64,000 nt of DNA from Asparagopsis taxiformis. Taxonomy: Eukaryota > Rhodophyta > Florideophyceae > Bonnemaisoniales > Bonnemaisoniaceae. Every line of letters begins with the position of its first letter. Positions within the stretch are counted from its first letter, which is position 1. The stretch covers positions 1-64,000 of the forward strand of contig JALQPE010001692.1 in the NCBI GenBank assembly GCA_030407315.1, read 5' to 3'. Below the pieces are notes generated by a model. The model searched no databases, was not told where the DNA came from, and worked only from the letters and a program-made list of their open reading frames with translations. Positions 44,745-55,565 of the stretch are shown here, one piece after another. A program made the position numbers and the translations under genes.

Positions 44745-46971
44745 TCATTGTATCTCCGCGACATGCCGCATGACAGCAGCTACAATGGTTCCTGCAAAAG
44801 CTTTCAGCTCCTCATCGCTATCCTTATTGGTGACGCCCGTCGGATTTTCGATGCCAGTGATGTGCGTAAATCTCTTCATGCACTCCGAAATCTCCTCTGC
44901 TGTTATTTCACCCTTCATCAGCCTCTCATACAAACCATCTATCTGGCAAATGAGATCCCCATTTTCATTCTTCATACCCAGCAAATTGGCGTCCTTGCAT
45001 TGTTCGATATTCAAGCGATAAAACACCGGTATCAGCTTCGGTGTCTTCAGTCCCCCCTTCTTCCCCTCGTCCATTCGACGCAGAGCACATTGCGCTTCCT
45101 TCATAGTCCATTTGCGAGCAGGGTATTCCGGTGATAGGATAATGACGAAAATTAACGCCGTTTCCATCGCGTAATTCATTTCCTCGTCTGCTTCGTCGCC
45201 TGGTATCAGTTCTTTCATGTCGAGAAACACACTGATCCCTTGACTTCTCAACTGCTTGTAGATCTTCAAAGCGAGCGGGATTTTGTCAGGCCCGGCGTGG
45301 CTTAGGAAAACTGTGAACTTCGGTCCCTTGCTCGAGACGATCCTCGAATCGAGCCCTGTCCAAATACCGGAAAGTTCTGGAAGTTTCGGCTGAATGCGCT
45401 CCTCCAAATCACTCTCTTTCGTTATCAGATCAACAAAATTCAATCTACGATATCTATTGAGGAACCACAACCGACACATTTTGGGTGTATAGATGGCATT
45501 CAGAGGGGAGTCCTTCAATGTTGCCAACGTAACAGCCTTTGGACCATCAGTGATTTTCAAGTGTCGCGAAAATTCTCCAGTGCCAATTTTTTCACAGTCC
45601 AGCCGCAGAGTGCTGTCATCACCATGATCGCCTTCAGTATGCCCATCCGAAGCTGGAACATGTTCCTCTAATGTACCGGTAGAAACATCCCACGACTTTG
45701 ACATTACTTCATCTCCAGAGGCGCCTTTGCAGCGAGCTATTGCTGTCAAAATGTTATTACTTTCGAAGCGAATATGTTCAATTGGACACTTGCGCACCTC
45801 ATCGTTTCTGACAGATGTCCACCAATTCTCCAAGTTGTCAAAAGCATGCAGTAGCTTCGATTTCTGCATGTCCACAACATATATGATACATTCATGGAAC
45901 TTACAAAACGCAACGAATTGCCTGTTGTTCGAAACTGCAAGGAGACCAATACTCTCGGATTCGCTCGGGATTCTAAATTCGGCAACACACCTGTCCACAC
46001 GATTCGAAATGTCCGCCATGTCCCATAACCTGACTCCAAAATTGCTCATATTCGTGACAATTGATGCTTTATCGGAAGACATGGAAAAGCAGTCTGCATA
46101 AATTGATCCCTCTTTCGTTTCCAATGTCTCCGTGTATCTCATGACATCAAGTACATGAACCTCATTGGTCGACGCAACCAGAAACTTCGAACCATTCTCA
46201 CTTAACCGCATCGATTTGATATCTTCCAGTTCCTCAAAACAAGTTTCGAGGAGTGCATCGCGGAAAGCAATATTAGCATCTTGAAACATACAGATTGCAG
46301 ACACCATCCAGACTGTGACCATGTCTCCTTTGACTATATAGCAATTGATGTCTGGTAGAAAACCAATTTCAAAGTCCATAAACGAACCAAGATGACTTTG
46401 GCCAGGAAAATTCCAAATGCGAACCCTTCTGTCCTTGGATATAGATGCGATCAATCGTTTATCTGTGCATATTGCAACAGCGTGCACAGAGTCCTTGTGC
46501 CCCTCGAATTCGCTATCATTAACTTGCAACGTTACCTTGTCCCATAGCCAGAGTTTCCCGTCCCGCGAGGCCGATACTACAACATCATCTCCTCGCCTTG
46601 CCTCCGATGAAACTACCCACTCATTCTCACTTTCGATCACTTGATCAACCGATCTAGATGACACGTCCAACAGTATCAGCCGACCCAATGAACTGCCCAA
46701 AATAATCCCATCAACCACACACTGCGATCGCAGTTGCATGCTTACTATCGTCTCCTCTTCTTCTAGTTCATCAATCTTCACTGTATTCAGCTTCTGCTGA
46801 TCTCTCCACACAATCACTGTTCCGTCTGAACTGCACGACAATACATCATTCGATTCCCTCTCGACTACTATGCCGACTATCGGTGTTTCATGACCAGGTA
46901 AATCACGTACCTTAGATCCATCTCGACTGTTCAGCACATACAACATTCCCGTGTCACTCCCTACCAGTACC

Positions 46972-47210
46972 TGTTGGACATCTTCAAATAATTTAAGCTA
47001 CATTTCAAGCTATATGTGCTTGCAGCGCATTTGTGCTGTGGGCTTACAAAACCTAGAACATGTGGTCCGCAGCATATTGAAACAGACAAGATTAATTTGT
47101 GGTCTGCATTTGAGTAACAGATGCAGCTACGAGTATGTCTAGAGAATATATATAGACAAGTAGAAAGCACGTAGCAAAGACAGGATTCATCGAAAATAAT
47201 CACATCAACA
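46972..47210 (+). repeat. 5' LTR of Copia 2
   Basis: 239 bp, with TATATATA at 47147-47154 as the likely promoter box. Confidence 0.93.
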
Positions 47211-47225
47211 GGTTATGGGCCCAGT
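47211..47225 (+). promoter_or_regulatory. Primer-binding site matching half of initiator tRNA-Met
   Basis: GGTTATGGGCCCAGT follows the LTR directly. It is complementary to the anticodon region of initiator tRNA-Met (GGGCCCATAACC), as in Drosophila copia, and not to a tRNA 3' end. Confidence 0.7.
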
Positions 47226-47343
47226 GGCGACGACCACTCCATTTAACCACTAGAGCTGAACCCAAACAAAAGGGTTTCAACTTCGATCATTTGGTGAGCG
47301 ACGAAAGTACCTTGAAGCACAACTCTACATTCCTGTCGACGTC

Positions 47344-50300
47344 ATGACAAAAGAGGAAGAGGAAAGAATACAACGGTTCCACGGGCGCAGTACAGACGAC
47401 TACAATCTGTGGCGGCTAAGAGCCGAAATAGCCCTCAAAGGGAAAGGGTACTGGGGCAAGCTGAACAAAGAAGACTGCCCAGAAGACACAAAGGACAAGG
47501 CCACCGCACTAATCACTGCATCACTAGGCGATGCACCTTTCAGGGTGTGTAGTGCCAAACACAATGATCCAATGGCTATGCTTGGACTACTAGACAAAAG
47601 ATACGCATCTGACCGAGCAACTACTCGAATATCAACATTGACAACTGTGTACTCTAAGCAATTTTCTCCTAATGATAATATGGCGAAATACATCGATGAA
47701 TTCGAATCACTGTTCTCCCAATTGGACAGGATGGGAGCAGATGTTTCCATTCCAGACACACACAAAGGACCACTCTTGCTCGCAAGTATGGGTCAGCAGT
47801 CTCCCCTCGAACCAACTGTGGCAGCATTGCGGCTCAAGGAAGTGGACGAATTGACATGGGATTCAGTGACAGCCGACCTCATTCAAGAATGGAAACGTAT
47901 AAAAGATGCGAGCTGCAACACTAAACCGGAAAAACATGTTCGATACACTAGAAGCGAACACAAGAAGTTCCGTTCATTGCGAGCAACACAGTCAATGAAA
48001 GACGAGAGATGCTCGTTCTGCTCGAAAACGGGACACAATTCTGCCAGTTGCTTCTACAATCCTGATTCTACTAATTGCCGAATATCTGCAGAAGCTTTAA
48101 AACACATAAAAGGACTTACTGCAGGTTCATCAGGAAAGGTCGAAGAAAAGCAAAAGAAGCAACGAATAACATTTGGTGGCACAGCCGTACTCCAGCGGGA
48201 ACACTTTGCTGCCCATACATCAAAAGGGATGTCAGCCCAAATACTGGACAGTGGCGCGTCAATTACACTTTTCAAAGATGCTTGCGAAGTGCAAAATGAC
48301 ACGTACCGATACGGCTCATGTAACAGAGTGACACTTGCAGCAGGCGACAGCAGAGCCAAATGTATCGGAGAGGGTACACTGCAGTGTGGAAAAGTCACGC
48401 TCCCAAACGCGCAACACGTACAAGGGCTCAATGACACCTTAATTTCGGTTGGACAACTGTGCGACCAAGGTAACGTGGTCGTGTTTACTTCAAAGGAGGC
48501 TATTGTAATCAAGGGCCGAACATTTTCTGTCCGTGAATCAGACATCATGACTATAGCAGGCAGAGATTCACGTACAGGCCTTTACACTGCTATGTCCACA
48601 GACAAAAGACCAATGACAGCAAAATTTGGAGCCAATGACGAAGAGAAGATGACATTATGGCATAGAAGATTAGCCCATACTCACGAACGAGTACTACGAA
48701 ATCTGTCAATCAACTTCAATGGCATTCCTGAAATGAAAGGCGGTATGAAAGTTTGTCATCCATGTCGACTAGGAAGGGCCTCAAAGAAGACATTCAAGTC
48801 ACACTTTGAAACTGTCAACCATGCTGGTGAGATCGTTCATTCAGATTTAGTCGGTCCACTTCCAGCGAGCCATTGCGGAAGGAAATACTTTGTCACCTTC
48901 ATTGATCAATACTCGAGGTACACACATGTCATTGCGCTACGCAGCAAAAGTGAAACTGCAAATGCGTTTGAAATGTACTGCTCGTGTGCACATGTCACCC
49001 AATATTTCAAAAAGGGTGTCGAAAGACTGCACACTGACGGGGGAAAGGAATATGATCGAATTGAATCAACAGAGCGTACCACTACAACACCACATACTCC
49101 GCAACATAACCCCTTTGCAGAACGGACTAACAGGACACTGCTTGATCCAACTAAAATAGTGTTGGAGGAGTCTGGTTTAGACGCAAGTTATTGGGAATGG
49201 GCTCTTGACCACGTCGCATATGTCAAGAATCGACTACCACACTCATCTATTGGTTGTTCGCCCTATGAGAAACTAACCAATTGCGTACCACAGATTCATC
49301 ATATACGAGTGTTTGGATGCGCTGCATTCGTGTACAATCATGAACCGAAATCTAAATTGCATGCTATGGCTGAGCCAGGAATCTTCCTTGGATGCAATGA
49401 CAATGGTGTCTATACAGTTAAATTGTCATCAACTGGAAAGATCGTGAACTCTGTACATGTGACGTTTGATGAAGATACCTTCCCCGGACTTGATCAATCT
49501 GACTCCAGCGAAGATCAAGATGACACTGATTCATATTTATCACCATCTGACACTAATGATGCCCCTGCAGAATTCTTCTGTACACCTTTTGATGTAGACA
49601 ACTCATCTGAAGACGAGAATGACACAGTGTCAAACGTCAACAACGATGACAGAATCACAAATGAATTAACAACAGCGACAAGACCTACAAGAGCACGCAA
49701 AGCACCGCAGAGACTTGCATTCTTTGCAAATGAAGTTGATTCCAAGGACTGTACATCACTCATCTCAATACCAATTACAACCACAGATGCACCAACTGTG
49801 AATCAGGCTATGAGTGCAACTAATAATGAAGTGAAATTGTGGATAGAAGCGATTCAATCCGAATTGGACAATTTAGAAGATGCTGGGACTTGGCAGTGCG
49901 TAGGTAAAAAAGGCGAATGCCCGATTCCACAAACTCAAATTTTACCTACACATGTGGTACTCAAGATCAAACGAAATGAAGACGGTGCCGCTACCAGATT
50001 CAAAGCAAGAATTGTGGCAGGCGGGAACTTGCAGCTACCAGGACGTGACTATGATTCTGTATACGCCCCAGTTGCAGATTTCAATATCATTAGGCTAATT
50101 CTGGTGTTGGCAATACAGAACAATTGGCATACGCGGCACGTTGATGTCACAGCAGCATTTCTAAATGGTGATATGGACCGAGACGCATACGTCTATCATC
50201 CATACAACCTACCCTTGCATTTGCGTCAAGACATGGTTTATCGCCTAAAAAAGGCTTTATACGGTTTACGACAAGCGCCATTACAATGGTTTCGCAAGCT

Positions 50301-51381
50301 AAGAGAAGTACTAGTACATTCACTATCATACGAGCAGTTGCTGTGTGATGGAGCAATTTTCAAGGGTGAAGCTAAATCAGGAGGAGGAGAGACAGTGGAC
50401 ATTTATACAATCGTGTATGTCGACGACATACTATTCGTTTGTGCAGATATAAATGTCTTGAACAAGGCAGTTGCAGACTTCTTGATTCAGTTCAAAGGAA
50501 CTGATGAAGGAACACTCAGCTGGTATCTCGGTTTGAATGTGATACAAAACGGTAACCAAGTTTTACTGTCCCAATCTGCATACATTGAACAGATACTACG
50601 CCAATACAGCCTGGAACAGGTAACCAAATATTCCACGCCAATGATAAGCACATTTTATGCTGAACTGCAACACCACATGGAGGAGGAGAGCCTCCAGGGA
50701 GACAAGTATCGTAATATGATTGGATCTTTATTATATTTGGCAAACAGAACAAGGCCAGATATATCAACAGCAGTTGGTATATTGGCTCAGTATACGCAGA
50801 AACCAACCCAGTTCCTTATGAAAGCTCTAACCCGTGTATTTGGATACTTGCGCGGCACTATCACTCACGGATTAGTACTTCAAAAGGATAATCAATTATG
50901 TGCAGTATCATTCCACTCCGATGCAGACTATGCTGGAGACAAGATTTCGCGAAAATCTCGTACAGGGTGGATCGGAATGATCAACAATACATCATTCTCC
51001 TGGGCTAGCATCAAACAAGACAACGTCTCTGTATCTACTGCTGAGTCGGAAATGATAGCAATGTCAAACTGTGCTCAACATGTCAAGTACATTCGTCTCT
51101 TTTTGAGTGAGATCAACCTGATAAGAGATCAACCTACAGTTCTCTATGTTGATAACTGTGCGGCCAAGTGTTGGGCAGAAAGCTCGAAAGGCCTTCGTAA
51201 GGCTAAACACATAGAGGTGCGGCATAGGTTTATTCAACAATGCATATCCACTGGTGATATCAAACTGGAACAAGTTCCAAGCAAAAATAATCTAGCAGAT
51301 GGATTAACTAAGCCATTAGACAGAATTCTTTTTGTCAAATGGAGAGAGTCCATCGGTATTGGAGTGCCAAGTGACGTCTAG
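47344..51381 (+). CDS. Copia 2 Gag-Pol polyprotein
   Basis: 1345 residues from ATG 47344, no stop or shift. Gag helical domain (1-200), CCHC knuckle CSFCSKTGHNSASC (about 222-235), protease LDSGAS (about 302), pre-integrase LWHRRLAHTH, integrase with Asp about 499 (HSDLVG), Asp about 563 (HTDGGKEY) and Glu about 593 (FAERTN), reverse transcriptase with VDVTAAFLNGDM and YVDDI (about 1024), RNase H with HSDADYAG (about 1192) and DGLTKPL near the end. Copia elements make Gag and Pol from one frame and cut them with the protease; all catalytic motifs are intact. Codon use is A-rich, unlike C-rich Copia 1. Confidence 0.95.
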   Translation: MTKEEEERIQRFHGRSTDDYNLWRLRAEIALKGKGYWGKLNKEDCPEDTKDKATALITASLGDAPFRVCSAKHNDPMAMLGLLDKRYASDRATTRISTLTTVYSKQFSPNDNMAKYIDEFESLFSQLDRMGADVSIPDTHKGPLLLASMGQQSPLEPTVAALRLKEVDELTWDSVTADLIQEWKRIKDASCNTKPEKHVRYTRSEHKKFRSLRATQSMKDERCSFCSKTGHNSASCFYNPDSTNCRISAEALKHIKGLTAGSSGKVEEKQKKQRITFGGTAVLQREHFAAHTSKGMSAQILDSGASITLFKDACEVQNDTYRYGSCNRVTLAAGDSRAKCIGEGTLQCGKVTLPNAQHVQGLNDTLISVGQLCDQGNVVVFTSKEAIVIKGRTFSVRESDIMTIAGRDSRTGLYTAMSTDKRPMTAKFGANDEEKMTLWHRRLAHTHERVLRNLSINFNGIPEMKGGMKVCHPCRLGRASKKTFKSHFETVNHAGEIVHSDLVGPLPASHCGRKYFVTFIDQYSRYTHVIALRSKSETANAFEMYCSCAHVTQYFKKGVERLHTDGGKEYDRIESTERTTTTPHTPQHNPFAERTNRTLLDPTKIVLEESGLDASYWEWALDHVAYVKNRLPHSSIGCSPYEKLTNCVPQIHHIRVFGCAAFVYNHEPKSKLHAMAEPGIFLGCNDNGVYTVKLSSTGKIVNSVHVTFDEDTFPGLDQSDSSEDQDDTDSYLSPSDTNDAPAEFFCTPFDVDNSSEDENDTVSNVNNDDRITNELTTATRPTRARKAPQRLAFFANEVDSKDCTSLISIPITTTDAPTVNQAMSATNNEVKLWIEAIQSELDNLEDAGTWQCVGKKGECPIPQTQILPTHVVLKIKRNEDGAATRFKARIVAGGNLQLPGRDYDSVYAPVADFNIIRLILVLAIQNNWHTRHVDVTAAFLNGDMDRDAYVYHPYNLPLHLRQDMVYRLKKALYGLRQAPLQWFRKLREVLVHSLSYEQLLCDGAIFKGEAKSGGGETVDIYTIVYVDDILFVCADINVLNKAVADFLIQFKGTDEGTLSWYLGLNVIQNGNQVLLSQSAYIEQILRQYSLEQVTKYSTPMISTFYAELQHHMEEESLQGDKYRNMIGSLLYLANRTRPDISTAVGILAQYTQKPTQFLMKALTRVFGYLRGTITHGLVLQKDNQLCAVSFHSDADYAGDKISRKSRTGWIGMINNTSFSWASIKQDNVSVSTAESEMIAMSNCAQHVKYIRLFLSEINLIRDQPTVLYVDNCAAKCWAESSKGLRKAKHIEVRHRFIQQCISTGDIKLEQVPSKNNLADGLTKPLDRILFVKWRESIGIGVPSDV

Positions 51382-51402
51382 TCACTGTCCCACCAGGAGG
51401 AG

Positions 51403-51641
51403 TGTTGGACATCTTCAAATAATTTAAGCTACATTTCAAGCTATATGTGCTTGCAGCGCATTTGTGCTGTGGGCTTACAAAACCTAGAACATGTGGTCCG
51501 CAGCATATTGAAACAGACAAGATTAATTTGTGGTCTGCATTTGAGTAACAGATGCAGCTACGAGTATGTCTAGAGAATATATATAGACAAGTAGAAAGCA
51601 CGTAGCAAAGACAGGATTCATCGAAAATAATCACATCAACA
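51403..51641 (+). repeat. 3' LTR of Copia 2
   Basis: No difference from the 5' LTR was noted. Confidence 0.93.
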
Positions 51642-53490
51642 GTACCTCGTCGTCTCGAGTCCCAATCTCCATGCACATTGCAGAGAAATCCAGACTAAGA
51701 GTCCTCTTGAAGTAACTGCTCGTCGCACTTTCCAGTACACCCACATTCGCACGCACCCATGGCTTCTTCGCATACTTGTCGATGCTCCATAACACATGCT
51801 TCACCACTGCCGATTCAGAGCACAACGACACAAGACGACCATATAGCTGGAATGTCGACTCTCGCCGATTCTTCTTGCAATACGGTAGCATACACTTTTC
51901 CATGGTTTCCACCATGATGCGCAGGTCATCGACAGTGCCCTGTGCATCGGTGTCACCCACCTCCTCGATCTTCTTCTTCAACAGTGGCACATCTGCAATA
52001 ATCGGCTGGAATGGGATGCACTTCTCGTCCTCGTTGATCTTTTGCATCCACCGGTAGTCCATCAGCAGATGGAATGCTTCTCCCGTTCTCTCGGCGCTCA
52101 GCAGGTGTCGCACAACATTATTCTGCATGTATTTCTCCGTCTCTTTCAAACGCCACCATGGTCGTGTCTGGGATGTTTCGCACGAACCTGGATCTGGGTC
52201 TGGATTCGGATTCAGATCTGGATCTGTACACGATAGGTCGTGTGCATACCCATCCAACAGACGTTCGTGCCACCGAGTCTTCTCACCACTCTCGTCTGCC
52301 ATATGTGCACTAATATCGTTCATCAAGTCGTGTATGCGAATCCCGTCTCGTTTCCCACCCTCACTAGCCTCGCCCTGATCAATGGAAACCAGACTGCTGT
52401 CGTGAAAGATGTCTACAACACGTTTGACATCTTTGGGGGAGATGGCCCACAGTCGCTGCAGGCAGTGGACGGGGATGACCATTTGTTTCTGGAGAACGGA
52501 CAGCGACCGGAACACTTCTTCTGGGGTGATGGAGGACACATTCCAGTTCTCTCCCATTCCCTGCAAATTTAGTCGCAGCGAGGATAGCAACCCGGAGTGA
52601 TGTGGGCACTCTCCTCCCAACATTTCTACATGCTCGTCTAGTTGCTCTGCATACCACACCCAAGCACTGACACGTGATTGGGACGAAGTGGGGCGATTAT
52701 GCAGTCGTTTCACACCCCTCCCGGCGACAGCCAGAGCCAATGGAAGACCACTACACTTTTGGAGAATGTTTTTGAATGCGCGACGGTCTGTTGTACACAT
52801 GTCGCTCTGCACGTAGCCGTTGAAGCCGGCATACCACAGTAACATACGCTCTGACATTGGACAGAGGTCGGAGCGCGGTTGCACATGAATGGGGCAACCT
52901 TCGTTGGCAATATGTTCGGATCGGGTTGATACGAGTAGCTTGAACGAGCAAGTTTCCAGACCTTGCACCTCTGTAACCACTCTCTGGAACAACTCGAAAA
53001 CACTTTCGCTCATTCGCCACACATCGTCAAATATAAGCAGAATATGCCTGTCTGCGAGATGACGCACGAGATCAGCTACGGCACGTTTGTCGAGCTTATC
53101 GCCAAGTATGTTGTCTTGAAAGCGATTGGCAAATTGAGAATCGCAAACCTGTGACACGAACGCGATGAATTCATGCTTGAGTTGTGCGAGTTTTGCCTGC
53201 TGTCCCAACTGGAACATCCAGACTGCGTTGTGGAATCGCGTATGAATGCGGGGCTGTGCGGCGAGAGCTTGGAGGATGGTTGTTTTACCGACGCCGCCGG
53301 GGCCATTGAGGACTGTGACGTTGTGATGGAGGTTGTCGGAGAGGAGATTTGACAACGCGGTGTACTCGGGGGTGCCTGCGTTGGGGTTGAAATCGAGAAT
53401 TGCTGCGGTGGGGGTAAGAACGGAGTAGACTTTCGGGGGTGATGTGGAGGAGGATGGGCTGGTCGTAGGGGTGGATTGAGAGCCGCCCAT

Positions 53491-54478
53491 TGCAATGGGT
53501 GGGATAGAGCGGGGAGGACGGACTTTCTTGTTGGTTTGGGTTTTGAGGAAGGATAGATGGTTGTGGAAGGGATGAGAGTTGATGGGGTGGGGTTCTGGGT
53601 GGTGGAGAAATTCTGCCTGTCATGTCAATTTTCTAGTCTGACTGGAAGATTGATAAGGTGTGATTTGTTGATTTACAGATATATTTGGGTTGGGTGTGTT
53701 GAATGCTGATGTAATTACAAAGTCGCTCCTCGTTGGATTCGGCGCACAAATGAGTTGGAAAAGCTGTTATGGTTTTCGATCGCGAGGTAAGAATGATGCG
53801 GCCGTCCGGTGACGGTGACCTCGGCTGATGGACGCGGTCGGATTGCTGGTAAAAGACAACAGAAGGGGGATTGATACTGTCAATGATGTCCGGTGATCAC
53901 ACATGGTTTGAGCAGGGATAGGGAACACACGAGCGGGAGGTGTGACCCGCATATAACTATGGTAGGTCGCAATTTGTCACAAATTATGACCCATCATCGT
54001 GATTAGTATTCTTCAAGATCTTCTCATACGATACATGTGACAAATTATTTCCCACATGTATCATTTGAGAAGATCTTGACGAACGACTGGGTGATTATTT
54101 CATATATCGTACAGAAAACAAACGAAGAGGAATATGATCAGGGAACGACCCGAATAAATCATAGCACGAGATTCAGATTTGTGAGAGAATCCACATTCGG
54201 AACGGTTGCGCGCAGATCTGAGTCTCGGGCCACAATTTATTCAGCTTGAGGGTCTTCGTCGTTTACCATGTTGATTTAGTTGAGCAGATACTGTGCTTCC
54301 GTCTCGTGGGGCCGTCGGCAGGCGTACTGTACTGTGTGGACGATCTGCCTAATCATAATTGAGCTGTGACTAGTGACTGAGCTGGCGCTTGTCGACAAGC
54401 TGTTAGGGTTTTGAATAAATTTAGCTCTGTATTACTTCAGTATTAGCCTTCTGGTAATTGGCCGATGCGCATAAATTT
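53491..54478. other. Intergenic stretch upstream of NLR-like gene 1
   Basis: Contains the long inverted repeat at 54013-54079. No coding region with support. Confidence 0.5.
54013..54079. repeat. Inverted repeat with 27-bp arms and 13-bp spacer
   Basis: Arms 54013-54039 and 54053-54079 differ at two positions (TCAAGATCTTCTC...GATACATGTG). It could form a stable hairpin or be the pair of ends of a very small element. Confidence 0.8.
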
Positions 54479-54609
54479 TGTGAGAGGAATGTCTCTTGTG
54501 AGTAGTTGGGAACATTCTAATCGCGTAATCGAGTTGGTTAAGTATAATCTTCCGCCTCGTGACCTGCGTCAGTCCCTTCGACAGGCCGTCTCTAATTAGC
54601 ATCCTGACA
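54479..54609 (-). repeat. Solo LTR of the Copia 1 family (reverse)
   Basis: On the minus strand it starts TGTCAGGATGCTAATTAGAG and carries GGTCACGAGGCGGAAGATTA and ACTCACAAGAGAC, all matching the Copia 1 LTR. Flanks AATTT and AATTA are a 4-of-5 target duplication. Confidence 0.8.
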
Positions 54610-55565
54610 AATTAATTGGATTGAAATTTTCAATTTTTAAGGGACATATCGTGCGGTACATATTGTAGCCTATTTTAATTCTGTGGCCGACACAGTTGTA
54701 TGTTTCCTCCAGTCCGTTTCTCCCGTCGACATTGACGAGGCAACAGCGCTATCTGTCGTGACTACCAGCGCAGACGCTCGCGCGCACGTGTCCAATCATA
54801 CGGTCGATAGGATGGAACGGTGTGTGCGGACTATTAGGTAGAGTAGCGATAGGGAGTCCACCATTTCGGACTGTAGAAACTCAACGTCTATTTACTGAGT
54901 ACTACACCGTCTCTCTCGCCCCTCCGCTCGCGCGCACCTTGCAGCGCAATACATGTGCCGCCGGATACGACGTAGCGCTCCTTTACGGTGTGCCACGTGT
55001 CCCCAATCCCGTATCCTGCCGGCGCCGTATCAGAACCAATTCCTACGGCCATGTGTAACTCGTGCCAACGCTATCAAACGTACTCTCGGCATATCTGCGA
55101 TGCATTATGCGAAACGACGTTCCCATCCTCTGCTGAGAACGCGCCCTGACTTTGTTCATATCATACCTGGAGTTTGTAGCGCACAATTGTTCTATCATAC
55201 CGTATCATGATGACGTGCATCGGTAATACTGTACATCACACCTCCTACTTACTCTTCACAGTGCTATTCCGTCTGAGCTTATACGTTCCAGGTAGCTGTA
55301 TTATATATCAGCCCTTATGTAATCAACCATACTGCCCGTTTCTCGTCTCCATTCACAGTTACTCACTGTTCTCTCGCCGCTTCAACAGCCCATCACACCT
55401 TTCTACACTCTATATTACTCCCATTCTCACCTTGCTGTCCAATCCAAGTCATCCCATGTATCGAATTTGCCATAACGACGACAACAGCCGCAGCGTATTC
55501 CACGAATTTAAAGCGCTAATTTTCCATGCTGTCAGTACAGCAAAGCCGAACAAACATCCGACAAA
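54610..55565. other. Intergenic stretch
   Basis: Upstream region of the gene at 55566. Short frames only; no supported feature. Confidence 0.5.

Larger units (their letters stand above)
46972..51641 (+). mobile_element. Copia-type retrotransposon 2, intact
   Basis: LTRs of 239 bp (46972-47210, 51403-51641), TGTTGG...CAACA, look identical. Perfect target duplication GTACC (46967-46971, 51642-51646). One uninterrupted gag-pol frame. Polypurine tract AGGAGGAG just before the 3' LTR. It has all parts needed for autonomous transposition. Confidence 0.95.
44745..53490 (-). pseudogene. NLR-like gene 1 (NB-ARC, WD40, TIR), split by Copia 2
   Basis: Two parts: 53490-51642 (N-terminal, about 616 codons) and 46971-44745 (C-terminal). 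Removing Copia 2 and one GTACC copy joins them in frame. The first part has P-loop GPGGVGKTT, Walker B LLIFDDVWR, LLVSTRSEHIA, GLPLALAVAG and an MHD-like IHDLMND. The second has WD40 units (SSDGTVIVWRD, SRDGKLWLWD, SKDRRVRIWN) and a C-terminal TIR domain beginning FTVFLSHAGPDK, with the conserved Glu in WTMKEAQC. Such proteins sense a ligand and signal through oligomerisation; TIR domains often cleave NAD+. Apart from the insertion I see no lesion, so the loss is recent. It may also be polymorphic among individuals. Confidence 0.85.
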
